NCBI GenBank assembly: GCA_002803225.1
Contig: NXFV01001283.1
Coordinates: 62,001-126,000 of the forward strand
DNA length: 64,000 nt
Direction: 5' to 3'
From: Gamarada debralockiae
Taxonomy: Eukaryota; Ascomycota; Leotiomycetes; Helotiales; Hyphodiscaceae
This document shows positions 23,201-35,912 of the stretch, one piece after another (the stretch's first letter is position 1; every line of letters begins with the position of its first letter). Position numbers and translations under genes: made by a program. The notes beneath the pieces were generated by a model. That model had not been told where the DNA came from, ran no database searches, and saw only the letters and a program-made list of their open reading frames with translations.

Positions 23201-24873
23201 ATACCAGGGCGCGGATGGGAGCCAGGCAGGCCATTCATTTGCGATAAATTTGGTAGTGGGAGTCTGTTCATCCGGTTTGGAACGCTTTGGCTTCCGAACA
23301 TCGCCATCTGCAGAGCGTTGTTTGTGGATGCTTGCTCGACACGACGGAGAGCTGCCTCGCCGGCAGTCTGAGCATCTGGTGAGAAGCTTGCATGTTGCAT
23401 TCTGGGCTGTTGTGTTCCGTATACGCTGTGCGATAAGCTATTTCTAGAGCCAGACAGGGTTGAGGCATGTCGACCATTATCGTGGAATGCCTCAGGGCCA
23501 ATGATCTCGATGTCAGAATCACTAGCAGTAGAAGAATCATCGCCGAAAGCACCAGGCATACTTCTCGAAGAAGAAGCTTCGCTCTTGAAGCTGTTCATGT
23601 TGCTATTTGAATTCAAGTTGTATGAGCTAGATCCCATGCTATATGAACTTGATGATTGCGGTTCGGATTTGACAGTCGAAACTGAATTATTGGTGGGCCA
23701 GGGAAGTGTTCTGCTAGAAGGTCGACCATTTTGCGTTGAACTTGTCGAAGCTGAGGAGCTTGCTATTGGAGGTCGCTTTCCTAACAACCGATCGAAAGCT
23801 GAGGGCACGGCAGTGGTACGAGCTGCTGGAGGGTTCACCTGGTCGCCGTTGTGGAGACTCATAGCAAACTCTGCATCGAGCTTCTCCTGCTTAATTCTGT
23901 CCTCGATCTCCTTCTGCTGCTTGTTGAAGAAAGAATTCTCGAACATCTCGAACTCCTCATCCCTAACGAAGCATGAGTGTCAGTTTTGGACAAAGTCTGA
24001 AGTGTTCGGAAATTGAAGAAATAGATGAGGTAGAGTTGGAAGGGGAGAAAGGAGGAGGGGTAGATGAATGTGAATCAACACAGTGAGGTTAAAGCAACCA
24101 TCACCAAAGGCAGGGTAATAATCATACTCAGAACTCGCAGATGGCGTCGTCGGACCGGTCATATAAGGACTCGGGCTTGTGCGTCTCGACTTATTATCCT
24201 CAAAAGGCGCCAGACCGCCATCCAAATGTTTGCTATGCGATCGTTTTCTCGTAGGGAGATTCATTTTCGAAGGACTGATTATGTCTTCGAGAGAGTCGGT
24301 GGATTTCGGAATTGATGAGGTGGAAGCAGTTGAGTAAAGGTTGTGCCACGGCTCCCTGGCTTTATGCAAAATGTTAGACAGTGTGTTCAGTGAATGGAAG
24401 TGAATGGAAATGATGTGAAAAGAAGCATGGTGAATTTTTAGGTGCGGCCTTGTGTCTGGCGCGCAGCAGAAAAAGCAAACTTCAGCCTCAGCCAACGTAC
24501 CTTGATATCCATTCTGAGAACCTGCGGCCCAGAACTCGTCCATGGCGGTGTCGGTATGGGAATTTGAAGATGATGGATTTGAGTCGATGCCTCCAGGCTG
24601 CGAGGATGGGATTGTGGTAGAATGTGAAGCTGACGCTGTGATACCACGTCTTAAGGCCCGCAGCTTCTTCTCCAAAGTCTTGATCTCGGTACGAACCTCA
24701 GTCTCTGCACTCTCTCTGTTCTCCACAGAATCGTCGATTGAGTTCAGGAGAGCCTTTTGAAAGGCAATCTCGCTCATTAATTCATCCATCTCCTGTTGGT
24801 TGGCCTGTGACGAGGCCGCCTGCGAGGAGGACATCTTGGGCGCGCTGGCAGGGGGGCTGCCCGACTGTGGCAA
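20298..24873 (-). CDS. SNF2-family translocase with RING finger (ULS1/RIS1-like)
   Basis: Nuclear DNA translocase related to yeast Uls1/Ris1, which acts on SUMO-conjugated chromatin proteins. Seven exons by my reading; introns 24360-24500, 23963-24127, 22683-22731, 22483-22529, 21943-21990 and 21441-21489 keep one frame of 1358 codons from ATG 24873 (an ATG at 24834 is also possible). The N-terminus has a coiled coil (KTLEKKLRALRRG) and a Ser-rich region with a SUMO-interacting-type motif DSDIEIIGP. ATPase motifs are DDMGLGKT (Walker A), LDEAQCIKN (DEAQ box), LTGTPMMN, then in the C-lobe IVFSQFVS, GLNLVAASRVI and QAVDRAYRIGQ. Between the lobes is a C3HC4 RING (CPVC...CGHDTC...CPTC), the RAD5/RAD16/ULS1 arrangement, followed by an acidic D/S/E-rich insert and a Lys-rich tract. 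Complete and apparently functional. Confidence 0.92.
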
Positions 24874-25692
24874 GGCTCCGCAGATAGGGATCCCAATTTA
24901 TCGGATATCAGTTGGGATTGATTGCATATCCCCGAGGAACCACGGATAATGACACGTTGATTGTGGGACAAAGATCCCGACGATGGCGGTACGAAAACGA
25001 AGGTGTTGGTTTTCCAATGATGTAGTTATTTACACAGCGTACAAGGAACGTTCGTCACAGTCCCCGCGTTACAGGTATCCGGTATGGCACTGTGGGGCGG
25101 CGCGCTGCAAGCGACGTGTTCTAAACGTGTTGAATGGTTACATTTTAGCGATGAGTGGCCCAAGCATGCGCGAGCCACTTTCAAAGTGCCATACCGCAAC
25201 GAGATCCCGTGTTTCCTACCTGAAAAATCCGAGGTCGTTCCCGCGTAAGCGAGTTGTGACCATTTCAAGTTTGTAGCCTGAAAAGCCAGGAATCCGCGGA
25301 AAGACCGACGAGAGAAGTTTTTGATGACTCCTGTGAGAAGTGATACGAAATTGAGACTGAATTATCTCAATAAATTTCTGCAGATGTTGTGCCTGAAACA
25401 TACAAAGCGTAGCAGAATTGGTCACATGATCATCACTTTGTTGCGCTCTCCCTTCGTTCGCGAGGCACCTTTCATCATTGTGTTGGGGTAAGAATATCAC
25501 AAAGAATCTCCAGAATTCCTTGGAGATTGCGAGATCTAAAAGCTCAGATATTACAGGGATATATACGCTTTAACCTACGCCTATGTAGATTCTCGATTGA
25601 CTCTATGCCCAAACACCACAAAACTCCAAGCCACGGCCTGCCGGAATCCCAAGTGTTCCAAAGTCCCGCACTAAAGCCTTATATCCCTAAGC
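24874..25692. promoter_or_regulatory. promoter interval upstream of the SNF2 gene
   Basis: An 819-bp gap between two minus-strand genes. No coding sequence recognised; it should hold the SNF2 promoter and the 3' end of the phosphodiesterase transcript. Confidence 0.35.
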
Positions 25693-28107
25693 CTAATCTC
25701 CGTCACCTGGATCACCAGTATCTCCCTTATTCTTAGGCTTATCCCCACCTACAACATCAGAGAGCCATCCCTTAATCCCATCCAGCTGTCCCTGAACCCA
25801 CTCCCAAAACCCCTTCTCCTCCTGGCTAACAACACTATCATCACCCACCACCGGACGATCCACATTAATCTCATCACCACCCCCATTCACCTCATCTGCG
25901 GGATCAACGCCGACATCAGGGGAGTCGGCCGGGTCAACGCCTACTACAACAGGCGGTCTGATGTTCGGGTCTGCTGCTGAAGAGGCTTCAATGGGTGAGA
26001 TACCGATTATGCCAACTGCTTCATCTTCTGAGGAAGCTGAAGATGGGACGGGCGAGGCGATTGTATTTGGTGGTGGAGGATCTTGTTCTTCGGGGGAGGG
26101 ATCTGGTGTGTGGAGGCCTACAGGCCTGAGCGGCAAGCGAAGGGTGCCGTTGTTGGGTTTAGGTTCAAGGCCAAGGGAGTCGCATACTATGTTGTAGACT
26201 TCGATATTTTCTTTGCAACCATGTCAGTGCCTAGGATAAACTGCCAGGAATGAGAATCTGAACTTACGGAAAGGATCCACGCGACTATTACCAGCATGTG
26301 GAAACGCAGGGCCTCTAGCAACGAAGATCGCGCGCATCAAAGGATGTTCATGATCATACCCATGCAGGCCCCTCGGATGGTAAACCTCACCCTTCTCCTT
26401 CGCATCAGCGACATTGAACTCCTCTTTCGTCACGATCGCCCATCCCGTCTTGGGCACAATCCATAATGGAGCTATCCTCTCATTGTTCGAGAAGTGGTAA
26501 CGTTCAGGCATGTTCTTGTCTCTAAGATAGACATCAAAGTTCGGATTCGTTGAAGCTTCGGCGGCAAGGACATCGTAAAGACCTTGTAAATGGCCAGAAT
26601 TCTTGGGACGCAAGCCATACAGAGGCCAACCATCCATATGCTCGATGAGCGAGGTCTCGATGATATCTTCAAGCTGGATGAGACGATTTGTATCCGTAGT
26701 CGCCATACCATGGTCAGATACGACAACAACGTTGACAATATCTGTCAGATTCCTCGAATCCAGACCTTGGAACAGCTCATCCAGCATAGTATCGACATCA
26801 TTAATGGTCGTCCTGATCTCCGTACTATTCGGCCCATACAGATGCCCATCAGAATCCACGTTTGGCACATAAGCAGCAATAAGCTGGGGCCTCATATCCG
26901 CCACCTCCGCCAACTCATTCTCCAATCCTGGCCGATCCAATAGCCCAAGGATCCTCTCAACCTTCTTGGGCAGCGGTTCTTTCCCGTTATACTTATCCAA
27001 GAACGCAGGTGCCACATCCATGATATTGGCTTCGGAGCCCGGCCACATATGAATCGCAGTCCTAATCCCTTGATTCTCAGCCGTGACCCAAAGTGGTTCT
27101 CCTCCCCACCATTTCGACTGCATAGCCAACGGATTCGTGTAGTAGAATTCCTCTTGTAACTCTGCGTCCCAGAATGTATTTCCCACTATCCCATGGCTCT
27201 CCGGATACAGGCCTGTAACCAGCGTATAGTGATTTGGGAACGTAACGGACGGGAAAGAAGGTAGCATATACTGCGGGCTCACGCCCTCCTCCACAAACTT
27301 ATTCAATCTCGGCGTAATTCCTCTTTTCAAGAAATCTGCGCGGAAACCATCCAAAGATATCAATACCGTAGTTGGCGCAAACAGCGCGCTACCATTGAAC
27401 TTCATCTCTTGCCCAGGTTTGACTCCTCCTTTGCGATTCAAACTCAATTTCCAAGCTCCAAGCACTAAAATCGAGAATCCGACAGCGATGAGCAAATGGA
27501 TAAAGCACCAGCGTCGCCACCGTTTCTTCCGCTGTGACTTTTCGTTTTGTACATGCCGGATGTTATGACGATCGATTTCATCACTGTATTCCGTCTCTGA
27601 ACTGTCTCCTGTTGCGGACCCTTCTTTCAGTCCCCCTTCTTCCATCTCGTACATTAATTCTCCATCTTCGCCATCTACTGCGCTTTCACCTAGCAATCGT
27701 TCTTTCTTCCGTGCTCGACGCTCTCTCCGCGCTCTTCTCTTCGCGGTCCTCAGCCCTTCCATATCCCCAGTCATCTCCACTTTCGTGATCCTGTCCCTGT
27801 CACCTCTCTGTGCATCATCCCGCAGTGACCCAGAACTCCCTTTCTTCCATAAGCCCCTCACAACCTCCAGCGCGCTACCTCTTCGGCCGCGCCGCCTACT
27901 CTCCTCAAGCAGTCTATCCCGCTCCTCTTCCTCGAGCAGTACGCTTCGGTCATGTTCCCTTATATCCGCGCTTGTCCGCGCACCCATTAGGACCTCATCA
28001 TCTTCGGAGTCTGTGTCTTGGTCGGATCGTGAATGTAGGGAGGATGCATCATCGTCGAGCTGAGACGGGGAGAGGTGGAGGGTTTGTCGGGGGTTTGGGG
28101 AGGGCAT
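25693..28107 (-). CDS. nucleotide pyrophosphatase/phosphodiesterase (NPP family)
   Basis: Type II membrane ectoenzyme that cleaves pyrophosphate or phosphodiester bonds in nucleotides, like yeast Npp1/Npp2. Residues about 1-205 form a charged cytosolic region. One membrane helix follows (WCFIHLLIAVGFSILVLGAW), then the lumenal or extracellular catalytic domain. The zinc and nucleophile residues are visible: LISLDGFRADF (Asp), SVTFPNHYTLVTGLYPESHG (Thr nucleophile in TFPNHY), VPNVDSDGHLYGP (Asp, His), VVVVSDHGM (Asp-His) and GLHGYDHEH (His). N-glycosylation sites occur (NSTE, NLTD). One intron at 26211-26267 (57 bp) joins DPF to QNIEVYNIVC. The product is 785 residues with a Pro/Asp/Gly-rich tail after the catalytic domain. 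All key residues are present. Confidence 0.92.
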
Positions 28108-29137
28108 TGTTGGATTAGAGGATTGATAAATCTATGGATGGGCTAGGCCATCGGAATGGTGAGTTTTTTCCAGTCTTGGGAAATGGGCCGAATGATTGAA
28201 TTGATTAAGTGATATGGTTTGATTGATGCTTGGGTTGATGTTGTCCTCGATAACTTGAGACGGAGTTGAAGGACTCTTGTTGCCTTGTGGTTCAGGCGAG
28301 AGCCGTACCAAAATGATCTTTTGTTCACGTAGCCTCGCCATAAAGTCCTCCTTTAATCTTTTATGTTTAGAATGTCCTAAAAGAACGGGGATTTCTGTTA
28401 TGAGAATCCAATCCTTTGAATAACCACCTAATTAGGTTGTCGTGTCATCTACATCTCTCAGATAGCCTATTCTATTCACTGCCGGATCTGCCTCCTTTCC
28501 CCCAAGTACATTCCTCTCCCACCCAACCTCCACCTACAACCTCTTCATGCTTTTCTATCCCTTATCCAACCCATCATTGAAAGCTACTCCGGGCTAGATA
28601 CCACCAACCACCACTACCAATTTAGCATTGCCGTTGCCGCGGATCGCGCAAATCTTCAATGCGGGGATGAGGGATTATATTCCCAAACTTATTTGCTTTG
28701 ATAGCAACGAAAATGCCTCAAGTGATCCACAACACCAAAGATGTCACAAACTCAGATGTCATTTGCCAAGTGGTAAGTTAGAGATAAATAAAGTTATTCC
28801 TTCCCTCTTCCAAGGAATACATTGCTCCTCCCAATTTGAACTTAAGACGCTTACCCATTTTCTCGCGAAATTCAACCAAGCAACGTAGACCGCGAGCGAG
28901 CGTAGCTACCAAATCTTTCAACAACGCTTTCGTCACAATGGAGGTCGTATCCTGCATAATGATGGGTGTGGGATTGGTCATAAGCATGATGATTCTTCAG
29001 TTCATCTGAATCTTTCTCCTTTAACTCGAGTGAATGTACAGCAAAGGTATCATATCATATCAATCCCTGCCCAAAACCCCCTAGACCATATAATAAAAAT
29101 AAGAGTACAGGAAATCTCTCTTTAAATGACGGAAGGC
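28108..29137. promoter_or_regulatory. promoter of the NPP gene and intergenic spacer
   Basis: Pyrimidine-rich stretches near 28480-28560 on the plus strand. No gene recognised between the permease 3' end and the NPP start. Confidence 0.35.
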
Positions 29138-31312
29138 TCAATGGATCTCCGTCGTGGGTAACGTGATCCCCTCCAACTCAGCCTTCTTGCTCGGTAGACT
29201 TTGCGGGCTGTCGCTGTCGGAGGAGTGTTCGAGTCCTTCAACGATCCCTTCTTCGCGACCGATCATATGGTGCTCGACGTTTATGACTGGGCCCTTGAAC
29301 CATTTGCGGGCGGAGATGAACCACCAAAGAATCACCAGCGTCATTCTATTCATCCATTAGCCCAAATTCTGTCCAACGCATCACAAAGAAGGAATACTTA
29401 CGGTCCACCATACACAACCGCAGTCCAATTCATCAAACTAGCAGTCAAATCACTCCCCTTCACGCTAGGAAAACACAGAATGGGCATCATCACCAAGATG
29501 AAACTACAGGCCATGGCACCGACCGGCTTGCTGAATTTGCCTAAATGCCATGGGCCGCGACGGAATCTGTTTCCAACTAAGAACACTCGGATGAAAATGG
29601 GGATCGTGAATGCGACGTATGCAGCAATTGCACCAACGGAGAAGATTGCACCAATCGCTACGGTTCCACCAAAGATGAGGAACAGAAGACAGATTCCAAC
29701 GGATGCGTTGAACCACACGGCATTGACGGGGGTATAAGTGTGCTTGTTGACGCGCTTGATCCACCACGACATGGGGAAGCATCCGTCACGGGCATATGCG
29801 AAGGTTACACGGGAAGCGGCAACCATACATCCCTGGCCCATAGAGTAACCGCACACGATTGTCAAACCGAGAATAGCGAGAGCGATCTTCTGAGGCATGA
29901 CTTGTATGAGGTATGAGGCCCATGGTTGCCCGAGATCAGAGCCAATGACGGACGGGATGTCGATAACTGTGTATGCAACGACGAGCTGGAGGGCCCATCC
30001 TGCTAGACCGCCGATACCGGATGTCATTACGATGGCACGAGGGGAGGCGATGTTTGCGTTGGAGCATTCTTCCGAGAGATGGAAGGGCGCATCTGTTTTG
30101 GTCAGTTCTAGGAGTTCTACAGGTGGGATTGCGATGGATAGAGGGAACGTACCGTATCCTGACATAGTCCAGATGATGGCAAGGAAAGACATCAACACCG
30201 CAACTCCATCAGGCCAATCTGTTCCATTCTGAATGCTCCACACCTGGCTACTGGGCAAGAATTTCGGTGAAGTCGCGGTGCCGGTCACGGAGGCGGGAAT
30301 CATGATAATCACAACTACCAAAGCGATCATGTTCAACGTCGAACCGTAGGAGTTGAATCGTGCGATCCACAGTGTTGGCATACTGGAGATACAGGCATGG
30401 GTGAGCATCACGAACACCGTCAGGAGGAAGGTCTGGTACTCGGTCGGGGCGTAGTCTGGGTTGGTGATCGAGGCGGCAGCGAGGATCATGGCAGAGAGCG
30501 CATAGTCGACAGAGGGAGCACCAGTAACCTGGACCATCCAATTCGACCAGCCTGTGATCCAAGCAGCCAACGGGCCCCATCCTGGTGGAGCTAATACGGC
30601 AGCAGCATAGTAAAGTCCTCCACTAAACACGAAAATCAGCAACATGCCAGTTTCAATCCCGCGCGGAAAGGACCATACCTGGTCGGCATACTACTACATA
30701 ATTCCGCCATACCCATCGCCACACACTGAACTGTGAAAATCTCGGAATCAGCAATTGCTCAAAGAAGATGAAGGATTAGAACCAAGCGGATTCCAGGAGT
30801 CCCAGACGTTCTCTTTGCTCAAAAGATATACTCTTTGAAGGAGATTTTACTGAAAACTCGCGAATCCACACGGAACAGGGAAAGAGTGCTCAGGGAGGGG
30901 GGGGGGAATACATACTGAAAATCCAACTGATAAGCCAACCCCAAACCATACCACCAGTCCCCGCATACCCCATGCCATAATACAGCGTACTCGCAAAACT
31001 GGGCAACAAGCCCAACACAGCGAAGGAAACGCAGAACGTCGTCCAAAGCGAGAACTCGCGCTTGAATTCTTGCTTGTATCCGAGCGCAACAAGAGTTGCT
31101 TCATCGGGAGTCAGTCCTTCGAAGTTTGGGACATCGCCGTCGGGCATAATCGATGTGACGGAGGGGCGGCGGGGATCATATTGCTGTTGGGAGACAGAGA
31201 GGTGGGATTTGTGTGATTTAGAATGCGATTTTATGGGCTCGAGGGTCGCCATCTTTTCCGACATTGTCGCGGATGTTGAATTGATGTTGGAGTGAAAGTT
31301 CACTTGAGCCAA
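29138..31312 (-). CDS. amino-acid/GABA permease (APC superfamily)
   Basis: Plasma-membrane importer of the amino acid-choline transporter branch (UGA4/HNM1-like). The substrate cannot be fixed by eye. Exons are 31312-30916, 30730-30679, 30622-30153, 30092-29402 and 29345-29138, giving 605 residues in one frame. The family signature runs across three of them: VAMGMAELCSSMPT, SGGLYYAAAVLAPPGWGP, AAWITGWSNW. Later helices include SEECSNANIASPRAIVMTS (the conserved 'EE..NA...P..I' site) and SRVTFAYARDGCFPMSWW. The first intron (30731-30915) is 185 bp, longer than its neighbours, and carries a run of G on the plus strand at about 30896-30906. The second exon is only 52 bp. Start at 31312 or the internal Met at 31264 (MSEKMATLEP). 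Confidence 0.9.
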
Positions 31313-33220
31313 AGGAGTTGAACGAGAAAAGAAGCATACTTATACATAGAAGGTTATCGCACGCACGGCAACACATCCAGATGCGAGATGGAATTTATCG
31401 AACGTATGAGAGCCCAGGATAGGACGGCAGCTTTCTGGGGTCTTCCGCTTCCGGAAGGCATAGCCTGAGCCCGATACACAAGGCTCTGTTACTCCTTCAA
31501 CTGACCATACAAACCCTTTCCTTCTCAGCCTTTTCCATGAACCGTTCTACTGTCTTACCATTCATGCATGCAACGTCTTCTCACCCATCAACTCGACGGC
31601 TGTACCTACCTCCTCAAAAGCAAACCTCCCATCACCTAGAATCTTGGGATCTTCAATAGTTGCTCTGAGGACGTAGCGGCAAGGTTCTGTTGTGGCATGG
31701 CGTTCTGCGGGACGATGAACAGGATGGCGAAAGAAACCTGTGTCGTGCAGGGAAGAGGTGCTTATCTCTCGTCTAGCGCACCCAATTTTGATCCTGACAG
31801 CCAATCACTACAGTACCTGTGAGGAATGTCCTTATCGCAACGTCGCAGGGATCTGGACTTCGGATATTCTTCTGAAACCATTTTCGTGCTGTGCAAATCT
31901 TCATCGCCAAAGTGTGTCTTGGCAGTCTTCTCTCCACGGCTCCTCGCCTTCTAGAAACCTTCTAGATCCTTTCTATTCACCCGAGACTTCCAAGGACATC
32001 TTTACCCCACAAAATATCCCTCCTGCTCCCGAAATCCAGAACGGCACCTTACGTAACTTTTTCTTCCCCACAGTTTCGTATCTCCAAGTGGGGAAAGAAT
32101 AATCGCCTGTTCCGTTGCCAGGGCTATCCCAAATCCAGTTCTTTAGCTTCAGCAGGGAAAACGCCGGCCGAGTTGACAAGGGTCTTTCGGTGTTGCCGCT
32201 TTCATAGACAAGGGTGCTGTTTTTGGGTAAAGGATTGGGTTTGTGAACAAGTTTATGCAGAACTTGTTCGGGCGTTTTGTGTGCAGAAGTGGGGTTATGC
32301 AAGCGGAGAGCGGCGAATCTAGGAGAGTGGGCACGTGAGATCAGCGTGGCGGCTTGGACTTTCCCGTTTTGGGAGAGGGTGAAATTCTCCTGAATTTGAA
32401 GATGTCCGAGCAAATATAATCATGGAGCATTAAAGGGAGATTGTGAATCGCTGGATCTCGAGCAGCGTCAAGGGCGCTGCTCACGTCTACGTTGAAGTCT
32501 GTTGTTCGCTTCCATGAAATAGTCCTCCGCATTTCTTTGACTCCTGGGATTGGTGTCCAATTGCTCAACTGCTCTGAAACTTTCGGTGTCAATCTTGGCC
32601 AAAAGACTTGATACAGTATCTCTATCATGGTTTGAGTGATTCGTATTTGCGTGGTCTGTGTCTAAGGCCATTGAATTTCTGGTCACCTGAGACTATTTAC
32701 GCGTTAATGATTCCTGCTTTCCATTTTATTCGTCGCAAGAGAGGGTTGCCTATCAAGCCACGGCGCAATATCAAAGCCTTAGCAAGTCGGTAACTTGCGT
32801 TAGTACAGTTGCTTCCAGAATCAAGCTTCTGGATTCTCGCCGCAAGTCCGAGTTTCGTCAATGATCGGCCAGGCTCACCGTATTTGCTAGCGCCAAGAGG
32901 GGCTGACTTTTTGTTGAAAGCTTTCTCCGTCAAGTGCATTGTAGTTGTCATTGGTTTTTCTGTTGTCATCCTTTCGATGCCTCAGCGACTCGAAGCGAGC
33001 CGAGGTTGGGACCACAATGTCGAGCAAGCCCATCAATGAATATCTCAGTCACTGACCGGCTTGGAGTAATAAGTAGTTGGATTGCAGTAGAAGCGGCACA
33101 AGGAGAGCTCTTCAATGGCTCTGCCGCTTTAACCTGAGCCGAGGGTGAGCCTGCCTAAGCATGGCCCGATCACAGCCTGAGCAAACCCTGACTGAGCCTG
33201 AGTACGGATTGAGGAGCTAT
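31313..33220. other. no confident gene; scattered short frames
   Basis: Minus-strand frames at 31562-31804, 31973-32413, 32341-32628 and 32468-32686 overlap in different frames and may be one broken gene. The first ends ILGDGRFAFEEVGTAVELMG, faintly like the C-terminus of a zinc-type alcohol dehydrogenase, but no cofactor motif accompanies it. Nothing else is recognised. Confidence 0.3.
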
Positions 33221-33600
33221 TGTGACACCCTTAAGGGGCTGATTTCGCTCCCTCGAAACCTGATTACACTTTCCAAGTTATATGCCTTTGTTTTCCGCCT
33301 AAAATACAATTCCTATTTCGGCTCTCTTGCGTCCGAGATTCTCTCGCAGTTTCTTTTGTTTCAACTTCGCGTATATATATATAATTAGTAGCCTAACCTT
33401 ATTTTTCCTATAACGTTTCCTTAACGTTTACGGGCGAGATATTTTATAATACGGACATCTAAAGCACTCAGTATACTTCTTCTTTAGTTTGGATCTTTAC
33501 TTTTATATCTACGGCTCCTGCGCGTTTCTTTTCTATTGTTACTTTTTTTGTTACCTCTTGCAAGGAAGGGGCTAAGGTGCTCCAACGGCGGGTTGTGACA
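33221..33600. mobile_element. LTR-like element, about 380 bp
   Basis: It begins TGTGACACCC and ends GGGTTGTGACA, the TG...CA ends of fungal LTRs. It holds a TATATATATATAA box at about 33367-33379 and T-rich downstream sequence. No 5-bp target duplication is visible and no gag-pol follows, so it may be a truncated or old solo LTR. Confidence 0.45.
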
Positions 33601-34430
33601 TTACATCGCGAAAGGGCATACCAAAGCTCTATCTCAGAGGTTATTTAGATTATTAAGCAAGCTTCAGGGTATTCGTTGCTGGTTAATCACCATAAGACTC
33701 ATAAACCTGCGAGATTGCAATACTTTTTGGGATCACGCTAAGGTTTAGGAGGGGGAACAGACAGGCTATACTAATCCAGAATCTTATTTGGCGGGAAATT
33801 CCCCTAAGGAAGAGAGTGGGTTATTAGCTATTATACCGTACTAAGGCAAAGCCACGCTAAGGTTTGGGAGATACATTCAAGCCAACAGGGACAATTATAT
33901 CAGCCGACCAAGAAAGACGAGGTAGTGACATGGAGGAGTTACATCAGTGTCTAGTACTAAGACATTCATGCAACTCCTTATAAGGCAGAATCACATTACT
34001 CGCGATGTTCTACTAACATTAGGGGTAGAGGGTTAGCTAGGTAGAAGCTATAGAGAGGTAGAGATCTATGCAATAGTAATACCGCATTCCAGGAGCCGTC
34101 ACACCAAGGGCTAAGTAGTACTAGGTAATTTATGTAGAGCGGGGTAGAGAATTAGCTAGGTAGGATGAGGCAGAGGTAGAGATTTGTGTCAAGGTCCAGT
34201 AGCATTAAGAGATTCATATATCGGTAATGCCGCGTTAAGGAAGGAGTCACAAATGTCCAGTAATCATATAAATCTTAGCGAGGCAGAATCACATCAGCGG
34301 CAGAGTTACAGTAGCATAGGGTGCGGGATTGCTGGTATGATTTCTGCGGCTAGCACATTCAAAGTGTTAGGATATCCTAGAGGGCAGATCTGCCCATTCT
34401 CAGCTCCCCTCTCTTCGTATCAAGTAAGTT
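33601..34430. repeat. diverged tandem repeats
   Basis: Segments such as 'GGTAGAG(G/A)(G/A)TTAGCTAGGTAG' (about 34024 and 34146), 'GGCAGAATCACAT' (about 33987 and 34285), 'AATACCGCATT/AATGCCGCGTT' and 'CACGCTAAGGTTT(A/G)GGAG' (about 33733 and 33851) recur at 100-300-bp spacing. They suggest several diverged copies of one unit. No gene. Confidence 0.5.
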
Positions 34431-34613
34431 GATCCATTGGGACAGGATCTGCTACTGCAATTACGGCGGCGCTCGCTCAGTTCGTCTCCTCTTAAGCACG
34501 ACGGTAATCCGAGAACCTTAGTAGGAAAGACATCAAGCGCTTCTTTAATACACTCTGCCATCTTTTCGAGGCATCCTATGAAGCAGCGGGATGGAGAAAA
34601 ACTGGGACTTTAT

Positions 34614-35912
34614 TTATCTGACCGCTCGGATGGATCTTGCAAAGAGAGTATATTTCAGCCCCGAGACACTTGGATCCTCAAAATTTCTTCGGAAGACATC
34701 ATGCCTCTTAAATTCTGTGTCATCGACCATTTTCCACCCATCAAGCCAACATAGCTTTGGACTTTGAAGCCCCGACACACTCGAACTTCCAGGGAATCCT
34801 GGAAAGACAACAATTCTCTTAACTTGCCCCGAAATCCCATCTCTTTCTACCCATACCCACTCAAAGAGCCAACATACTGATATGGTTTCCAGGACCGGAA
34901 GATTCGTTCTCACGAGCTTGAAGACAGATTTCCAAGATCGTGTAAGATCGAGAGAGAAGTTGGTCAGCCGAAGAATACGAAGACTATCTCTGAAACGGAA
35001 GAGAAATTCAAAGAAGGAATCATTGTGGAAGTTGACAGAAGAAATATTTAGTTCTTGAAGCCTAGGAAACCTGTCACAGGAAATGACCAAGTCGAAAAAT
35101 GAATTACATATCTCGCAACCGAAATCGAATGTTAAGCACCGAAGGTTTGGGGCGCCAAGAATAAGGTCTTGCACCCAGTAGCTTTCCTGTCGGCCGAATA
35201 TTTGTCGTAAAAAGAGCTCTTGAAGCTGAGACCATGCGCTTCTGAACTCCGGTTTTTGATAGCTTGCTAGATGTAGCCGGTTCGTGTCGACACAATCGTC
35301 GCGGAAAGTGATGAAGTCCGCCGCAAACGACCTCACGGGCAAGCTAGTCTCGGCGATGATATGCAGAATAATCGCAACGGCATCGGAAGGCCTTAGACAG
35401 TCACGTTCGTATAGCTTGCCATTTTGGCCATCGTTGTAAAGACAGAAAGACCGGCAATTCTCCAGGGCCAGAAGTGCGTCTTGTACGGTTTGAACGCCGG
35501 GATGAGGGAACATTAGACTTTGTGAAGGGCTCCGATGCCAGAAAAATCCCCGGCCGATACCATGAGGGCCCTTTATGAGTAGCGTCCGGACATAATGGCC
35601 TAGCTGCTCGTGTCGCGAAAGCTGTTGTAGCTTTTGTAAACTTGTGCGGGATAAGTTTGTTCGGACATATGCAAAATAGGTAAAGCCGAAGTAGTGAAGC
35701 GTCTTATGACAAAGATTCTTGCAAACAAGTCGTAGAAGGCATAGATCTGTAAGTTCTAGCTCTGCTGCGATACGTTCGATCAGCTCAGTTGGTAAGGCGC
35801 AGAGCCGTGAGGTAGGCTGAGGTATGTGGTTTTTGAGAAGCTTCCAGGTGCAACCCCATTGACGTGGACGTAGAGTGAGTAGGCCCCTTATGTTCTGAAT
35901 TTTGGTAGGCAT
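34614..35912 (-). CDS. F-box protein
   Basis: Single-exon 432-residue protein. The F-box (LCALPTELIERIAAELELTDLCLLRLVCKNLCHKT) is at about residues 37-70, where it would bind Skp1 in an SCF ubiquitin ligase. The rest is Leu-rich and repeat-like (LRCLTFDF, LQELNISSV, LRILRLTNFSL, VLETISV), as in fungal F-box/LRR proteins that recognise substrates. No stops or frameshifts. It lies in a relic-rich region beside an LTR-like element and decayed 2EXR genes. Which proteins it targets cannot be inferred. Confidence 0.8.
   Translation of the reverse strand: MPTKIQNIRGLLTLRPRQWGCTWKLLKNHIPQPTSRLCALPTELIERIAAELELTDLCLLRLVCKNLCHKTLHYFGFTYFAYVRTNLSRTSLQKLQQLSRHEQLGHYVRTLLIKGPHGIGRGFFWHRSPSQSLMFPHPGVQTVQDALLALENCRSFCLYNDGQNGKLYERDCLRPSDAVAIILHIIAETSLPVRSFAADFITFRDDCVDTNRLHLASYQKPEFRSAWSQLQELFLRQIFGRQESYWVQDLILGAPNLRCLTFDFGCEICNSFFDLVISCDRFPRLQELNISSVNFHNDSFFEFLFRFRDSLRILRLTNFSLDLTRSWKSVFKLVRTNLPVLETISVCWLFEWVWVERDGISGQVKRIVVFPGFPGSSSVSGLQSPKLCWLDGWKMVDDTEFKRHDVFRRNFEDPSVSGLKYTLFARSIRAVR

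Noticed and set aside
23501..24016. 171-codon plus-strand frame rich in Leu and Glu
   Set aside because: Antisense of the Ser-rich SNF2 exon; it carries no independent signature.
31562..31804. Possible C-terminus of a zinc-type alcohol dehydrogenase (minus)
   Set aside because: Only about 20 residues resemble the family and no cofactor or zinc motif lies nearby, so no feature of its own was given.
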